64,000 nt of DNA, from the NCBI GenBank assembly GCA_945906305.1, contig CAMDQT010000011.1, positions 1-64,000 of the forward strand, read 5' to 3'. Of the stretch, positions 37,479 to 47,622 are shown one piece after another. The stretch comes from Ferrithrix thermotolerans DSM 19514. GTDB taxonomy: Bacteria; Actinomycetota; Acidimicrobiia; Acidimicrobiales; CAIXPF01. How positions within the stretch are numbered: the stretch's first letter is position 1; every line of letters starts with the position of its first letter. A program made the position numbers and the translations under genes. The notes below the pieces were generated by a model. The model was not told the DNA's origin. It was given only the letters and a program-made list of their open reading frames with translations, and ran no database searches.

Positions 37479-38155
37479 TCGCCTCCGTCATCGTCGGCAA
37501 CACCCGGCATGCCTTCGACGTCGACGATGCCCGGCCACGGCCTCACCATGCGAGACAACAGCGGAAAGTCCTTGCGCAGCGGGTAACCCTCGAAGTCGCC
37601 GGGCAGGTACAGCTTGCGGAGCGAAGGATGGCCAGCGAACGTGATGCCGAACATCTCGAACGCCTCGCGTTCGTGCCAGTTCGCACCGCCGAAGTGCTTG
37701 GTCCAAGTAGCCATCGTCAACGTGTCGTCGGGAACATCGGCCTTGAAGTTGACCCCAACATGACGCTCGACGTCGTAGAGGCGGGCCAGCAACTGGAACC
37801 GGGTCTCACCGCCGGTCACCCCGTGCGTCATCGGCTCGGGGTCCTTGGCCGCGACATGCTCGAGGATATTGTCCACCGAACTGTCCATACTCCGGCCAAA
37901 CGGCGAAGGTAGCCAGTCGATGACAGAGAGATAACAGAAATAGGAGCAGCGCAGGACATCGCGACCAACCCTGCCCGCCGCATCCCACGCCTCGGCGGTC
38001 ACCCGAACCCAAAGGTCACGCCCGGGCAGGAGGTGTGATGCCACCACACCGTCTTGCAACTCGTTGACGAGACCCTCGACGAGCCCGGTCCGCAATTCGT
38101 CGGTCGCCGCTGCGTCCCCCGCTTCGTCGGTGTCAGTTGACGACAAGTGGCTCAC
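37475..38155 (-). CDS. nuoC: Complex I subunit NuoC (11-gene cluster)
   Basis: NuoC is the 30-kDa peripheral-arm subunit. The core matches the family at [59 protein letters not shown]. The start is uncertain: GTG 38155 (226 residues, used here) or TTG 38146, which has AAGGGTG at better spacing; both overlap the nuoB end. An insertion with [17 protein letters not shown] in the middle is not usual. The protein is about 50 residues longer than the second NuoC. Confidence 0.9.
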   Translation of the reverse strand: MSHLSSTDTDEAGDAAATDELRTGLVEGLVNELQDGVVASHLLPGRDLWVRVTAEAWDAAGRVGRDVLRCSYFCYLSVIDWLPSPFGRSMDSSVDNILEHVAAKDPEPMTHGVTGGETRFQLLARLYDVERHVGVNFKADVPDDTLTMATWTKHFGGANWHEREAFEMFGITFAGHPSLRKLYLPGDFEGYPLRKDFPLLSRMVRPWPGIVDVEGMPGVADDDGGE

Positions 38156-38633
38156 CCTTCCACTTCGCAGCCATGTCCTCGTTGGCCACCATCTCCTGAA
38201 GCAGCACGATGCCCTCGAGCAACGCTTCGGGACGGGGCGGGCAACCAGGTACGTAGACGTCGACGGGGATGATCTGATCGACGCCCTTGGTGACGGAGTA
38301 GCTGTCCCAGTACGGGCCGCCACAATTCGCGCAGCTTCCCATCGAGATCACGTACTTCGGCTCCGGCATCTGCTCGTAGAGACGGCGGATCGCGGGTGCC
38401 ATCTTGTCGGTGACCGTGCCTGAAACCACCACGAGGTCGGCCTGACGGGGGCTCGCCGGGAAGGGAATGACGCCCAGCCGCATCACGTCATAGCGCGGCG
38501 AACCGAAGGCGGCTCCCATCTCGATGGCGCAGCAGGCGAGCCCCCACTGGTAGACCCACATCGAGTACTTCCGACTGATATTGAGCAGCTTGGTCAGGGG
38601 CTTGGGGAGCTTGCCGCTCTCGACTAGACCCAT
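38133..38633 (-). CDS. nuoB: Complex I subunit NuoB (11-gene cluster)
   Basis: NuoB holds cluster N2, the electron donor to quinone. The protein has 166 residues. The four ligands are in [11 protein letters not shown] (adjacent Cys pair), GSCANCGG and [11 protein letters not shown]. It overlaps nuoA by 10 bp and nuoC by about 20 bp. All quinone-side residues visible by eye are typical. Confidence 0.97.
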   Translation of the reverse strand: MGLVESGKLPKPLTKLLNISRKYSMWVYQWGLACCAIEMGAAFGSPRYDVMRLGVIPFPASPRQADLVVVSGTVTDKMAPAIRRLYEQMPEPKYVISMGSCANCGGPYWDSYSVTKGVDQIIPVDVYVPGCPPRPEALLEGIVLLQEMVANEDMAAKWKGEPLVVN

Positions 38634-38989
38634 CGCAACACACCCTTTCGCCAGGCGTACACCAGGCCGAGGAACAACACGAAGATGAAGATGCCCATCT
38701 CGACCAGGCCGAATAATCCGTAGGCCTCGAGGCGCACCGCCCAGGGGAAGATGAACACGGCCTCGACGTCGAACATCACGAAGAGCAAAGCGAAGATGTA
38801 ATAGCGAACCTGGCTTTGCGACCAGCCCGTACCGACCGGATCAACACCGCTTTCGTACACGATGCTCTTCTGGGGCGAAGGCTTGTTCGGCCGCAACAAC
38901 GCCGAGACACCGAGTAGCGCCGACACGATGGTGACAGCCACCCCGACGAAGATGCCGACCGTGAGGTAGCTACGAAGGAAGTCGGACAC
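38624..38989 (-). CDS. nuoA: Complex I subunit NuoA (11-gene cluster)
   Basis: NuoA is a small membrane subunit of 121 residues with three helices. The conserved loop [41 protein letters not shown] is clear. It is the first gene of the 11-gene cluster and lies 105 bp after nuoN of the 14-gene cluster on the same strand. The short gap may hold a promoter or allow read-through. Confidence 0.96.
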   Translation of the reverse strand: MSDFLRSYLTVGIFVGVAVTIVSALLGVSALLRPNKPSPQKSIVYESGVDPVGTGWSQSQVRYYIFALLFVMFDVEAVFIFPWAVRLEAYGLFGLVEMGIFIFVLFLGLVYAWRKGVLRWV

Positions 38990-39094
38990 AGTGCGCGAGC
39001 CTACCTGTGAGGGGCAGAGGCGGCCAAGAATGGTCGCCGGGTGGTTCGACGATCACGGCGCGGGGCCCTCGAGGTAGCCGGCGGGGACGCCGGG

Positions 39095-40642
39095 TCAACT
39101 TGCGGCACGAACCAATACCGGCACGGCGTCACGGGCCAGACCAGTGATGAGGCCGGGGAACACGCCGACCAGCAGGGTCACCCCGACGGTGATGGCGATG
39201 GCCGCCCAGACGGTAGCGGGAACGCCGAGTGCTGCTTCCTCCCCAGCATCGCTATCTGGCCCGACGCCGAGGTCGGCGTGGTCGTCGCTCATGTACATGG
39301 CGACGATGATGCGGAGGTACACGAATGCACCAATCACCGCCGAGCCCATGGCGACGAGTGCGAGCCAGTAGCTGCGGGACTCCACCGCGGCCATGATCAC
39401 CCCGAATTTCGCGAAGAATCCCGATGTCAGCGGCACACCGGCCTGGGCCAGCAACATCACCGAGAACGCCGCAGCCAACAGCGGATTGCGGGCACTGAGG
39501 CCCTTGAAGTCCTCGAGGGAACTGTGGGCATCGCCCTTGCGGGAGACAACACTGATCACCGCAAAAGAACCTGCCACCATGAACGTGTATGCGGCGAGGT
39601 AGAACAAGGCGGCTCCGGTGCCCTCGCTGCTGGCCGCTTGGACTCCGAGAAGGATGAACCCGGCGTGCGCAATCGAGGAGTACGCCATCATTCGCTTGAC
39701 ATCGGTCTGTACCACGGCGAGTAACGCTCCACCGAGCAGGGTGGCCACGGCCAAGATGTACACGATTGGCTGCCACTCGGTGCGCTCGCTGCTGAAGGCG
39801 ACGTAGAACACCCGCAGCAATCCCGCGAAGCCCGCCACCTTGACCCCCGAGGCCATATAGGCGACGACGGGTGACGGGGAACCCTGGTAGACGTCTGGGG
39901 TCCAGGAATGGAACGGCACGGCGGCAACCTTGAAGCCGAAGCCCACCAAAAGCATGGCCAAGCCGGCCAGAAGCAACGAGTTGTCGAGAAGGGTGTTTTC
40001 GACCAGGAACGTGCGAATACCGATCAGGCTCGTCGATCCGGTCGCGCCGTAGGTCATGGCGATGCCGTAGAGAAAGAAAGCGGAGGAGAACGCCCCGAGT
40101 ACGAAGTACTTCATGCCCGCTTCCTGGGAAGCGAAGCGGCGCAGATGCGATGCCGCAAGGACATACACGGCGAGGGAGAGGATCTCCAGGCCGAGGAACA
40201 TCACGATCAGGTCGTTGGCGGATGCCATGATCACCCCGCCCGAGGCGGACAGCAGCAGCAGCACGTACAGTTCGGCCCCCTCGAGGCCTTCCCGTTTGAG
40301 ATATCCGTCCGCCAGTAATGCGGCGAGGATCACCGAAACGCACAGCAACACCGTGACGAAGACCGAGAAGCCATCAACGCCGAATGCGCCCCCAAGAGTC
40401 GAGAATGGTCCGCGATCAGGGTCCATGACCCGGCTCCATAGGCCTAGGGCGAATCCAGCGGCCACGGTGGCGATAGCGATAGTGACCCCGGTGTAGAACC
40501 CACGCCATACACGCGGCAACAGCGAAGAAGCGTGAAGCAACACCATCGCTGGCGCGGCAAGCAACAGCAGCGGCATGACACCCCACCAATCAACGGAGGG
40601 TGTGCTCACCGCCACCTCGGAGGCCTGAGCAAGAAGGCTCAC
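39095..40642 (-). CDS. nuoN: Complex I subunit NuoN (14-gene cluster)
   Basis: This antiporter-like subunit has 515 residues. Typical segments are ANDLIVMFLGLEILSLAVYVLAASH, PFHSWTPDVYQGSPSPVVAYMASGVKVAGF and VKRMMAYSSIAHAGFILLG. GTG 40642 overlaps the nuoM stop (GTGA). It is the last gene of the 14-gene set; the second set begins 105 bp further on. Confidence 0.96.
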   Translation of the reverse strand: MSLLAQASEVAVSTPSVDWWGVMPLLLLAAPAMVLLHASSLLPRVWRGFYTGVTIAIATVAAGFALGLWSRVMDPDRGPFSTLGGAFGVDGFSVFVTVLLCVSVILAALLADGYLKREGLEGAELYVLLLLSASGGVIMASANDLIVMFLGLEILSLAVYVLAASHLRRFASQEAGMKYFVLGAFSSAFFLYGIAMTYGATGSTSLIGIRTFLVENTLLDNSLLLAGLAMLLVGFGFKVAAVPFHSWTPDVYQGSPSPVVAYMASGVKVAGFAGLLRVFYVAFSSERTEWQPIVYILAVATLLGGALLAVVQTDVKRMMAYSSIAHAGFILLGVQAASSEGTGAALFYLAAYTFMVAGSFAVISVVSRKGDAHSSLEDFKGLSARNPLLAAAFSVMLLAQAGVPLTSGFFAKFGVIMAAVESRSYWLALVAMGSAVIGAFVYLRIIVAMYMSDDHADLGVGPDSDAGEEAALGVPATVWAAIAITVGVTLLVGVFPGLITGLARDAVPVLVRAAS

Positions 40643-42369
40643 TTTTCTTCCTCCGTGTGACCCTCGGCCCCGTGGCCATCGGCTTGGGTCTCGGCCGCCT
40701 CTAGCGCCGCGGTGAGCTCCTCAGCCCCCGCCTTCTTTCCGGACAAGATCACCACTGCGAGGACCTTTCCGGGCTCTTTACTACCTGCTTTGCCCGACAG
40801 TTCCACCTCGGTGCCGCTTTGGACTTCCGGTGCGGTGAAGGTGTCGGACTTCTGTTCGATATGGGCAATGAGCCGGCCGACGGAGGGTTCGATTCGATCG
40901 ATCATCGGCTTCGGATAGACCCCCAGGAACACGATGCCGACAATGAAGACGGCCAGGATCCCACCCTCGCGGAAATTCAGGTCCTTGAAGCGTTCGTTCT
41001 CCACGGATTGGGCGGTGCCGTGGAAGGTCCGCTGGTAGGCCCACAGCAGGTAGAGCGCAGCCAGGATCACCCCGAGGGCGGCCACCACGGCGTACCAGCG
41101 ATGCGCCGTGAACGTTCCGTTGAGGATAAGGAACTCACCGACGAAGCCATTGAGGCCTGGCACCCCGATGGAGGAGAGCATGACCACCGTGAAGGCCGCC
41201 GCCATTAACGGCGCGGCCTTCTGCAAGCCGTTGAGCTCGGCGATCATTCGGGTGTGTCGGCGCTCATAGATCATGCCCACGAGAAGGAACAATGCGCCCG
41301 TGGACAGACCGTGGTTCACCATCTGCACAATGGCGCCGGTGATGCCTTGACGGTTCAGGGCAAAGGAGCCGAGAACGATGAAACCGAGGTGGGCCACCGA
41401 CGAGTAGGCGACAAGCCGCTTGAGGTCTTTCTGCATGGTGGCCACGACCGATCCATACAAGATCCCGACCACCCCGAGAATCAAGAACATCGGCGCGGCC
41501 CAACGGGCTGCCTCGGGGAAGAGATAGAGCCCAAAGCGCAGGAACCCGTAGGTGCCAAGTTTCAGCATCACTCCGGCCAGGATCACCGACCCCGCAGTGG
41601 GTGCCTCGGTGTGGGCATCTGGAAGCCAGGTGTGGAGCGGAAATATCGGCACCTTGATGGCGAAGGCCAATGCGAACGCACAGAACACCGCCCGGGCGGT
41701 CTGGGTCGATAGCGCCTGCTCGTTGGCCAAGGTGCGCAAATCGAAGGTGATAGCTCCCCCGGTTGCCCGTTGGGTGAGCACCACCAACACCACCATTCCC
41801 ACCAGCATGATGGCGGATCCGAACATGGTGTAGAGAAAGAACTTCAGTGCGGCGTAGGTCCGATTCCCGTGTCCCCATTTGCCGATGAGGAAATACATCG
41901 GCACCAGCACCAGCTCGAAGAACACGAAGAACATGAAGAGGTCTAGGGCCAGGAACACACCCATCGAGGCCGCCTGGAGCAGCAACAGCCAACCGTAATA
42001 CGGCTTCGAGTCGTGCTCGGGAAGGACCGCGAGGATGGCGATGGGGAACAGCACACCCGTAAGCACGACCAGGAAAAGGGATATCCCGTCGACCCCGAGC
42101 TTCCATCCGATGCCGTAGTCCTTGATCCAAGTCCAAGACTGCACGAACTGGAAATCGCCGTCGGCCTGCTGGAACTTGACCAGGAGGGCGATTGACAACA
42201 AACCAGTGAGCGCCGCGACCAGGAAAGCGACCTGGCGCACCAGTTCCGGTCGCTGGGCACTCATCAGGCACAGCACCAACGCACCGGCCGCTGGCACCAA
42301 CACCAGTGCGGTCAGCAAATAGTCGAACGATGGCGATGCCGCCGCCGAGGCGAGTAGGGCAGCAAGCAT
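40639..42369 (-). CDS. nuoM: Complex I subunit NuoM (14-gene cluster), with hydrophilic C-terminal tail
   Basis: From ATG 42369 the protein has 576 residues, longer than the usual 490-510. It contains LFMFFVFFELVLVPMYFLIG with the conserved Glu and FPLHTWLPDAHTEAPTAGSVILAGVMLKLGTYG with the channel Lys. After the last helix a soluble tail of about 85 residues follows, rich in Glu, Ala and Lys, ending HGAEGHTEEEK. The tail would face the cytoplasm or outside depending on helix count, and I know no function for it. The start overlaps nuoL as TGATG. Confidence 0.95.
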   Translation of the reverse strand: MLAALLASAAASPSFDYLLTALVLVPAAGALVLCLMSAQRPELVRQVAFLVAALTGLLSIALLVKFQQADGDFQFVQSWTWIKDYGIGWKLGVDGISLFLVVLTGVLFPIAILAVLPEHDSKPYYGWLLLLQAASMGVFLALDLFMFFVFFELVLVPMYFLIGKWGHGNRTYAALKFFLYTMFGSAIMLVGMVVLVVLTQRATGGAITFDLRTLANEQALSTQTARAVFCAFALAFAIKVPIFPLHTWLPDAHTEAPTAGSVILAGVMLKLGTYGFLRFGLYLFPEAARWAAPMFLILGVVGILYGSVVATMQKDLKRLVAYSSVAHLGFIVLGSFALNRQGITGAIVQMVNHGLSTGALFLLVGMIYERRHTRMIAELNGLQKAAPLMAAAFTVVMLSSIGVPGLNGFVGEFLILNGTFTAHRWYAVVAALGVILAALYLLWAYQRTFHGTAQSVENERFKDLNFREGGILAVFIVGIVFLGVYPKPMIDRIEPSVGRLIAHIEQKSDTFTAPEVQSGTEVELSGKAGSKEPGKVLAVVILSGKKAGAEELTAALEAAETQADGHGAEGHTEEEK

Positions 42370-44807
42370 CACAACGCCGCCTTCGAAAGCAGGAGACCGA
42401 GTAAGAGCACGGCACCGACGCTGATACCGAGCGCGTAGCTGCGGATGTAACCGCTCTGCGTCTTGCGCAGCTGCGCCGAGGATTGCCGCACCAGTGTGGC
42501 CACACCATTTACCGCACCGTCGATGCAAACCTGATCGAAGCGGGCCGTGAGTTCGAACGCCTTACGACCCGGCCCGCCCATGAACGAGGCATAGGCCTCG
42601 TCGACGCCCCAGCCCTTCGCCAGAATGGGCTGCTCGATTCTTTCTCGATCGCCCTTGGCCTTGAGGTAGACCGCCGCCGCGGCCAGGATTCCTACCAAGG
42701 CTGTGGCGACCGCCACCGCGGCCAGGGCGACCAGCCCCGCTCCCGGGACCTCAAGGTGGGTTTCGCTACCGAACAACGACGGCTCCAACCAGTTTTCCAA
42801 CAGGTGAAGTCGATGCACGAACGGCAAGTTCAACGCCCCAGCACCAAGCGCCCCGATAGCGAGCAGCACCAGCGGCAGCAACATCATCAGGGGCGACTCG
42901 TGAGGGTGGTGATGACGTCGATGTTCGACCTCATGAGGCAGGAACTCCACCACATCTCGTTCATCGGGTGCGGACAACAACGCACCGAAACTCGAACGCG
43001 GCCGATTCGCGGCCGCCAAGCAGGTCACCTCCGCCATGCCTTCCCGGGACGCGACAGCCGCCGCATCGGCGGCGGACAACGTGGACTCGGCGTCGAGCAC
43101 CCCTTGTCGGGCGGCGGCCAACGCATCGTCCGCCTTGGCAATAGCGGTGGTGGCCTTTTCGGCGTCCTTGGCCAGCTTTTCCAAATCCTTCAGAACCCGC
43201 TCAGCGGCCTTCTTGGCCGCGGGGTCCGCCCCTGCGGCCAGCACCGCAGCCGTGGCGGCCTCGACGTCGGCGGGTGAGACCGCGTCGGCCTTGGCCTGCG
43301 CTTCGCCTGCCGCAGAGACGGCCGCGGCATGGACTGATTCGGCCTCACTTACCTTGGACCGGGCCAACACCAGCGCCTCGGTGGCCGCAGCAACTGAACT
43401 TCCAGCCTCATCCGCGGTCACACCGGACGCGGCGAGTTTGGCGTCCCACGCCGCATTCAACTCCTGGGCTGAGGGGTCGCCGAAACGGTAGCGACCAAAG
43501 AACGTGAGGAACACCTGGCGACTCATGTAGAACGCCGTCAGCAGCGCCGTCACCAGACCGATCGCCCACAGCGCCTTGTTCTCCTGCCAGGCGTAGGCGA
43601 GGATTTCATCCTTGGACCAGAAACCCGCGAACGGCGGAACACCGGCAATCGCGAGCCAACCAATGATGAAGGTCACCGCAGTGACCGGTAGGAGCTTGTA
43701 GAGCTTGCCGAACCGACGCATGTCCTGCTCGTGGTGCATACCGTGGATGACTGATCCGGCGGCGAGGAACAACAACGCCTTGAAAAAGGCGTGGGTCACC
43801 GTGTGGAAGATGGCGGGCGCATAGCCCCCAAGCCCGATGGCCATGAACAAGTAGCCGAGTTGGCTCACCGTTGAGTAGGCAAGCACTTTCTTGATGTCGT
43901 TCTGAGCGATGGCGATGGTGGCCGCGAACAGAGCGGTCAAGCCGCCAACCCAGGCAATGGTCTGCGGGGCCCAGGTGTATGACGCCTCGAGAACCGGACT
44001 CATCCGCACCATCAGGTACACCCCCGCCGTCACCATGGTGGCGGCATGGATGAGGGCGGAAACCGGGGTGGGACCAGCCATAGCGTCTGGCAACCAGACA
44101 TACAGCGGTAGCTGCGCCGACTTGCCGCACGCGGCGACGAAGAGCAGCAAGGCAATCGCGGTGGCGGTGACCGCGGCCAGCGTCGGTGCCTTCACCACGA
44201 TGTCGGCATAGCGAATGGAGCCCACCGTGAAGAAGGTCAGGAAGGTGGCCACCATGAAGCCCCAGTCACCCACACGGTTGGTAACGAAGGCCTTTTTGCC
44301 CGCTGACGCGTTCGTCTCCTCGGTGAACCAGAACGAAATCAGGAAATAGGAACACGCACCGACCCCTTCCCAACCCAAGAAGGTGAGCAGCAGGTTGTCC
44401 CCGAGCACCAACATCAGCATGGAGAAGACGAAGAGATTGAGGTAGAGGAAGAACTTGGAGAACTTCTCATCGCCCTTCATGTAGGCAATGGCGTACAGAT
44501 GGATCAGGGTCGCGATGCCGGTGATGAACAGCACCATCGTCATCGACAATGGATCGACGAGGAAGCCCACGTCTACCCCGAAGTTGCCGACCGAGATCCA
44601 GGTGAACAGTTGCTGCAGAAAGAAACGCTGCTCAGATGGGAGCGCCACGAGGCCAGCAAAGACGGTAACGGCGACGCCGAAACTTGCCGCCACCATGGCA
44701 GTAGCGAGGTAGCCCGCCAGCGGGTCACCCAGGCGACGCCCGACAGCGACCAGGAGCAGAAACCCGACGAGCGGGCATGCGGGAATCAGCCAAACCAGGT
44801 CAAGCAC
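42369..44807 (-). CDS. nuoL: Complex I subunit NuoL (14-gene cluster), with large Ala-rich insertion
   Basis: NuoL here has 812 residues. The antiporter core is normal: FLGWEGVGACSYFLISFWF, LYVWLPDAMAGPTPVSALIHAATMV and KKVLAYSTVSQLGYLFMAIG. Residues about 441-631 are an insertion rich in Ala, Glu, Lys and Asp with heptad-like spacing, probably a coiled coil, ending in a His-rich VEHRRHHHPHES before the next helix. It falls between late membrane helices, where NuoL normally has a short loop. The C-terminal lateral-helix region is present. The start is GTG 44807, 4 bp after the nuoK stop. Confidence 0.95.
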   Translation of the reverse strand: MLDLVWLIPACPLVGFLLLVAVGRRLGDPLAGYLATAMVAASFGVAVTVFAGLVALPSEQRFFLQQLFTWISVGNFGVDVGFLVDPLSMTMVLFITGIATLIHLYAIAYMKGDEKFSKFFLYLNLFVFSMLMLVLGDNLLLTFLGWEGVGACSYFLISFWFTEETNASAGKKAFVTNRVGDWGFMVATFLTFFTVGSIRYADIVVKAPTLAAVTATAIALLLFVAACGKSAQLPLYVWLPDAMAGPTPVSALIHAATMVTAGVYLMVRMSPVLEASYTWAPQTIAWVGGLTALFAATIAIAQNDIKKVLAYSTVSQLGYLFMAIGLGGYAPAIFHTVTHAFFKALLFLAAGSVIHGMHHEQDMRRFGKLYKLLPVTAVTFIIGWLAIAGVPPFAGFWSKDEILAYAWQENKALWAIGLVTALLTAFYMSRQVFLTFFGRYRFGDPSAQELNAAWDAKLAASGVTADEAGSSVAAATEALVLARSKVSEAESVHAAAVSAAGEAQAKADAVSPADVEAATAAVLAAGADPAAKKAAERVLKDLEKLAKDAEKATTAIAKADDALAAARQGVLDAESTLSAADAAAVASREGMAEVTCLAAANRPRSSFGALLSAPDERDVVEFLPHEVEHRRHHHPHESPLMMLLPLVLLAIGALGAGALNLPFVHRLHLLENWLEPSLFGSETHLEVPGAGLVALAAVAVATALVGILAAAAVYLKAKGDRERIEQPILAKGWGVDEAYASFMGGPGRKAFELTARFDQVCIDGAVNGVATLVRQSSAQLRKTQSGYIRSYALGISVGAVLLLGLLLSKAAL

Positions 44808-44811
44808 CCAA

Positions 44812-45132
44812 TCATCCCTTCAGCGTGGCGACGTCATCAGCGGTGGCCAAGGGCCGGCGCCGGAGGACGGCAACGACGATGGCCAGTCCGACCACCACCT
44901 CGGCGGCGGCAACGACCATGACGAAGAACACGACGGCCTGGCCTCCCAGGTCGTTTAGAGCACGTGAGAACGATACGAACGTGAGGTTCACAGCGTTGAG
45001 CATCACCTCCACGCACATGAACATCACCAAAGGGTTCCGGCGGACCAGCAGGCCAACCGCACCAATCGTGAACAGCACCGCGGCCAGCACCAGATACCAG
45101 TTGGGGGTCACGATCTGCGCCAACAGCGTCAT
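44812..45132 (-). CDS. nuoK: Complex I subunit NuoK (14-gene cluster)
   Basis: This 106-residue, three-helix membrane subunit has [21 protein letters not shown] with the conserved Glu in helix 2 and the second conserved Glu in [19 protein letters not shown]. It overlaps nuoJ by 4 bp (ATGA). By eye it resembles the other NuoK mainly at these motifs. Confidence 0.97.
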   Translation of the reverse strand: MTLLAQIVTPNWYLVLAAVLFTIGAVGLLVRRNPLVMFMCVEVMLNAVNLTFVSFSRALNDLGGQAVVFFVMVVAAAEVVVGLAIVVAVLRRRPLATADDVATLKG

Positions 45133-45728
45133 GAGGCCACCCCGGATTGCACCGTTTCATCCTCGGGGTAAGGAGCGCCGTCCTGCGGTGCTCGACGCGC
45201 CAGCATCACGGCACCCACCACCGAAATAGTCAACAGAATCGCGGTCGCCTCGAAGGCGAAGGCGTACTCGGTGAACAACAGCCGACCGAGTTGCGCGATG
45301 TTCGTCTCGGTGGCATCGGGCGCCATCAACATCGAAGAGGCCCCGGTTGCACCGCCGGCGAGGAACAACGAGACCAAGGACAGGCCGAGAATGCCGACAC
45401 CGGCCACCAAGGCCAGAGGCCGTTGCGCCACGATGGGTTCAATCTGTAAATCGTCGGCCTCGTCCACACCGAGCAACATGATCACGAAGAGGAACAGCAC
45501 CACGATCGCTCCGGCATACACGATCACTTGGACCGCCGCGAGGAGATGGGCGTCTTGGGCCACGAACAGCACGGCCACCCCGAACAGCGTGGCGACCAGA
45601 CTCAATGCAGCGTGCACGGGCTGAGGTAGCAGCACAACGCCTAGCGCCCCGATCACCACGATCGCCCCGGCCAGAATAAAGGTCACAAGCTCAGGCACCG
45701 GCTTCACCACCATGGTCCCAACGGGCAT
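45129..45728 (-). CDS. nuoJ: Complex I subunit NuoJ (14-gene cluster)
   Basis: The 199-residue membrane subunit has five helices, with [27 protein letters not shown] as the conserved helix 3 region. A short hydrophilic C-terminal tail ([17 protein letters not shown]) follows the last helix. It begins 5 bp after nuoI. An internal ATG at residue 6 could also be the start. Confidence 0.95.
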   Translation of the reverse strand: MPVGTMVVKPVPELVTFILAGAIVVIGALGVVLLPQPVHAALSLVATLFGVAVLFVAQDAHLLAAVQVIVYAGAIVVLFLFVIMLLGVDEADDLQIEPIVAQRPLALVAGVGILGLSLVSLFLAGGATGASSMLMAPDATETNIAQLGRLLFTEYAFAFEATAILLTISVVGAVMLARRAPQDGAPYPEDETVQSGVAS

Positions 45729-45733
45729 CGCGC

Positions 45734-46423
45734 TCAGTGGCCATGGCCTAGTCCTCCGTTGCCATCGTGATCGCTAGTGGTACCCGGTCGGTGGTAGGGC
45801 GTCTCGGCATGCTGCCCGCGTTCGGGCTGTCGCACGCCGTAACCCAACTCCCCGGACCAGCCAACGCGACCGACATAGTCGGCATCGCCCTGCGCCGCGG
45901 TGGCACGCACCCACCCCGACGTGAACAAGTCATCGCCGTCCCGCCAGTCTTCCCACGGCAGCTTCTGGGGCATACCGTCGTCGTCCACAACCAACTCGGC
46001 CTTGGTGTATATGGCGTCCTCACGGCTGGTGAATGAGAACTCGAAGAGCTTCGACTCGGTGATTGCCTCGGTCGGACACGCCTCCACGCAAAGATCGCAG
46101 TGGATGCAACGCAGATAGTTGATCTCGTAGATGTAGCCATAACGCTCGCCCGGAGAAACCGGTTGCGCAGGATCGTTGTCGGCTCCACGCACGTAGATGC
46201 ACTTGGCCGGACACACCCCCGCGCAGAGCTCGCAGCCGATGCACTTCTCCATCCCGTCCTCGTAGCGGTTGAGGACGTGTCTACCGTGCAGACGGTTTGG
46301 CTTGTCGCGCTTTTGATCGTGCTTCGCGGTTCCCGCGGAATATTGGTTGGTGACGATGTCCTCGCCGCCAAAGCCCTTAACAAACTTGCGCCACGTGATG
46401 GCGAAGCCCCCGAGATAACCCAT
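45734..46423 (-). CDS. nuoI: Complex I subunit NuoI (14-gene cluster)
   Basis: From ATG 46423 the protein has 229 residues beginning [18 protein letters not shown]. The two [4Fe-4S] motifs are [12 protein letters not shown] and [12 protein letters not shown], with NYLRCIHC as usual. The C-terminal 55-60 residues after the second cluster form a Gly/His-rich extension ending GNGGLGHGH. The start overlaps the nuoH stop (TGATG). The longer upstream frame is a shadow of nuoH. Confidence 0.96.
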   Translation of the reverse strand: MGYLGGFAITWRKFVKGFGGEDIVTNQYSAGTAKHDQKRDKPNRLHGRHVLNRYEDGMEKCIGCELCAGVCPAKCIYVRGADNDPAQPVSPGERYGYIYEINYLRCIHCDLCVEACPTEAITESKLFEFSFTSREDAIYTKAELVVDDDGMPQKLPWEDWRDGDDLFTSGWVRATAAQGDADYVGRVGWSGELGYGVRQPERGQHAETPYHRPGTTSDHDGNGGLGHGH

Positions 46424-47622
46424 CAGGCGTACACCTCCGCTTCGTGCTCCCGGTTGCGGCGAGCAGCGCGCAACGACAGGTTCAGCAACCCAAACGCCCC
46501 CCCGAGCACGACGAGCGAAATCGCCATGGCGATGGGCACAGACCAGCCTTCGTTCTGCGCCACGCGAATCGTGGCCAGCAGCAGCAACCAGCCGAGCGAA
46601 AGGGGGATGAGTACCTTCCAGCCCAGGTCCATCAGCTGGTCGTAGCGAAGCCGGGGCAACGTACCCCGGAACCACACAAAGGTGAACAGGAACAACACCA
46701 GCTTCAAGAAGAACCAGAAAAGCGGCAGGAACCACGAGCGCATCACTTCGGGGCCGAAGACGGGACCCGACGGACCACCGAGGAACATGGTCACGATCAG
46801 AGCCGACATGGTCACGGTGTTCATGAACTCGGCCAGGAAGAACAAGGCGAAGCGGATCGAGCTGTACTCGGTGTTGAAGCCACCGACAAGCTCCTGTTCC
46901 GCCTCGACGAGATCGAACGGCGGCCGGTTGAGTTCGGCCGTCCCGGCAATGAGGAAGACCACAGCAGGCACGACCCCGGTAGCCACCAGGTTCCAATCAA
47001 CGCCGAAGCGAGCGGATTGCGCCGCCACGATGCCGTTGGTGGACAAGGTGCGGGTGACGAGCAACACCGCCACCACCGACAAGCCTAGGGCCGCCTCGTA
47101 GGACACAATCTGTGCGGACGCCCGTACGCTCCCGAGCAGGGGGTATTTCGAACCAGACGCCCAGCCGGCGAGCATGATGCCGTACACGCCTATGGCCGAC
47201 ATCGCCAGGAAGAACAAAACTCCCACCGGCGGATCCGCGAGCTGCAAGAACGTTCGGTGACCGAAGATCGACACCGTCCCGTCCCCATCGGTGAAGTTGC
47301 CACCGAGGGGGATAACCGAGAAGGCCAGGAACGCCGGCACCACTGCCAGCACCGGGGCTAAACGGAACACCCGACGGTCGGCCTTGTCCGGCAGCAAGTC
47401 TTCTTTGAAGAACAACTTCGTACCGTCGGCCAGCGTCTGCAAGATGCCCCATGGGCCAGCGCGGTTGGGACCGATGCGGTGCTGCATGTCAGCGATGATC
47501 TTGCGCTCGAACCAAACCATGAACATCGTGGCCACGAGGGTGAACACGAAGGCGACGAGCACCTTGAGCAAGGTGATGAGCACTACGGCCACACCGACGC
47601 CATCGGCGTAGAGAGGATCCAT
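46423..47622 (-). CDS. nuoH: Complex I subunit NuoH (14-gene cluster)
   Basis: The protein has 399 residues and about eight helices. Conserved stretches are [64 protein letters not shown] and [26 protein letters not shown]. These are the standard quinone-chamber sequences, closer to canonical NuoH than the copy at 35,269. ATG overlaps the nuoG stop (TGATG). Confidence 0.97.
   Translation of the reverse strand: MDPLYADGVGVAVVLITLLKVLVAFVFTLVATMFMVWFERKIIADMQHRIGPNRAGPWGILQTLADGTKLFFKEDLLPDKADRRVFRLAPVLAVVPAFLAFSVIPLGGNFTDGDGTVSIFGHRTFLQLADPPVGVLFFLAMSAIGVYGIMLAGWASGSKYPLLGSVRASAQIVSYEAALGLSVVAVLLVTRTLSTNGIVAAQSARFGVDWNLVATGVVPAVVFLIAGTAELNRPPFDLVEAEQELVGGFNTEYSSIRFALFFLAEFMNTVTMSALIVTMFLGGPSGPVFGPEVMRSWFLPLFWFFLKLVLFLFTFVWFRGTLPRLRYDQLMDLGWKVLIPLSLGWLLLLATIRVAQNEGWSVPIAMAISLVVLGGAFGLLNLSLRAARRNREHEAEVYA

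Noticed and set aside
42369-44807. NuoL insertion as a frameshift or fused neighbouring gene
   Set aside because: The frame is continuous, composition is uniformly coding-like, and normal NuoL helices resume on the far side.
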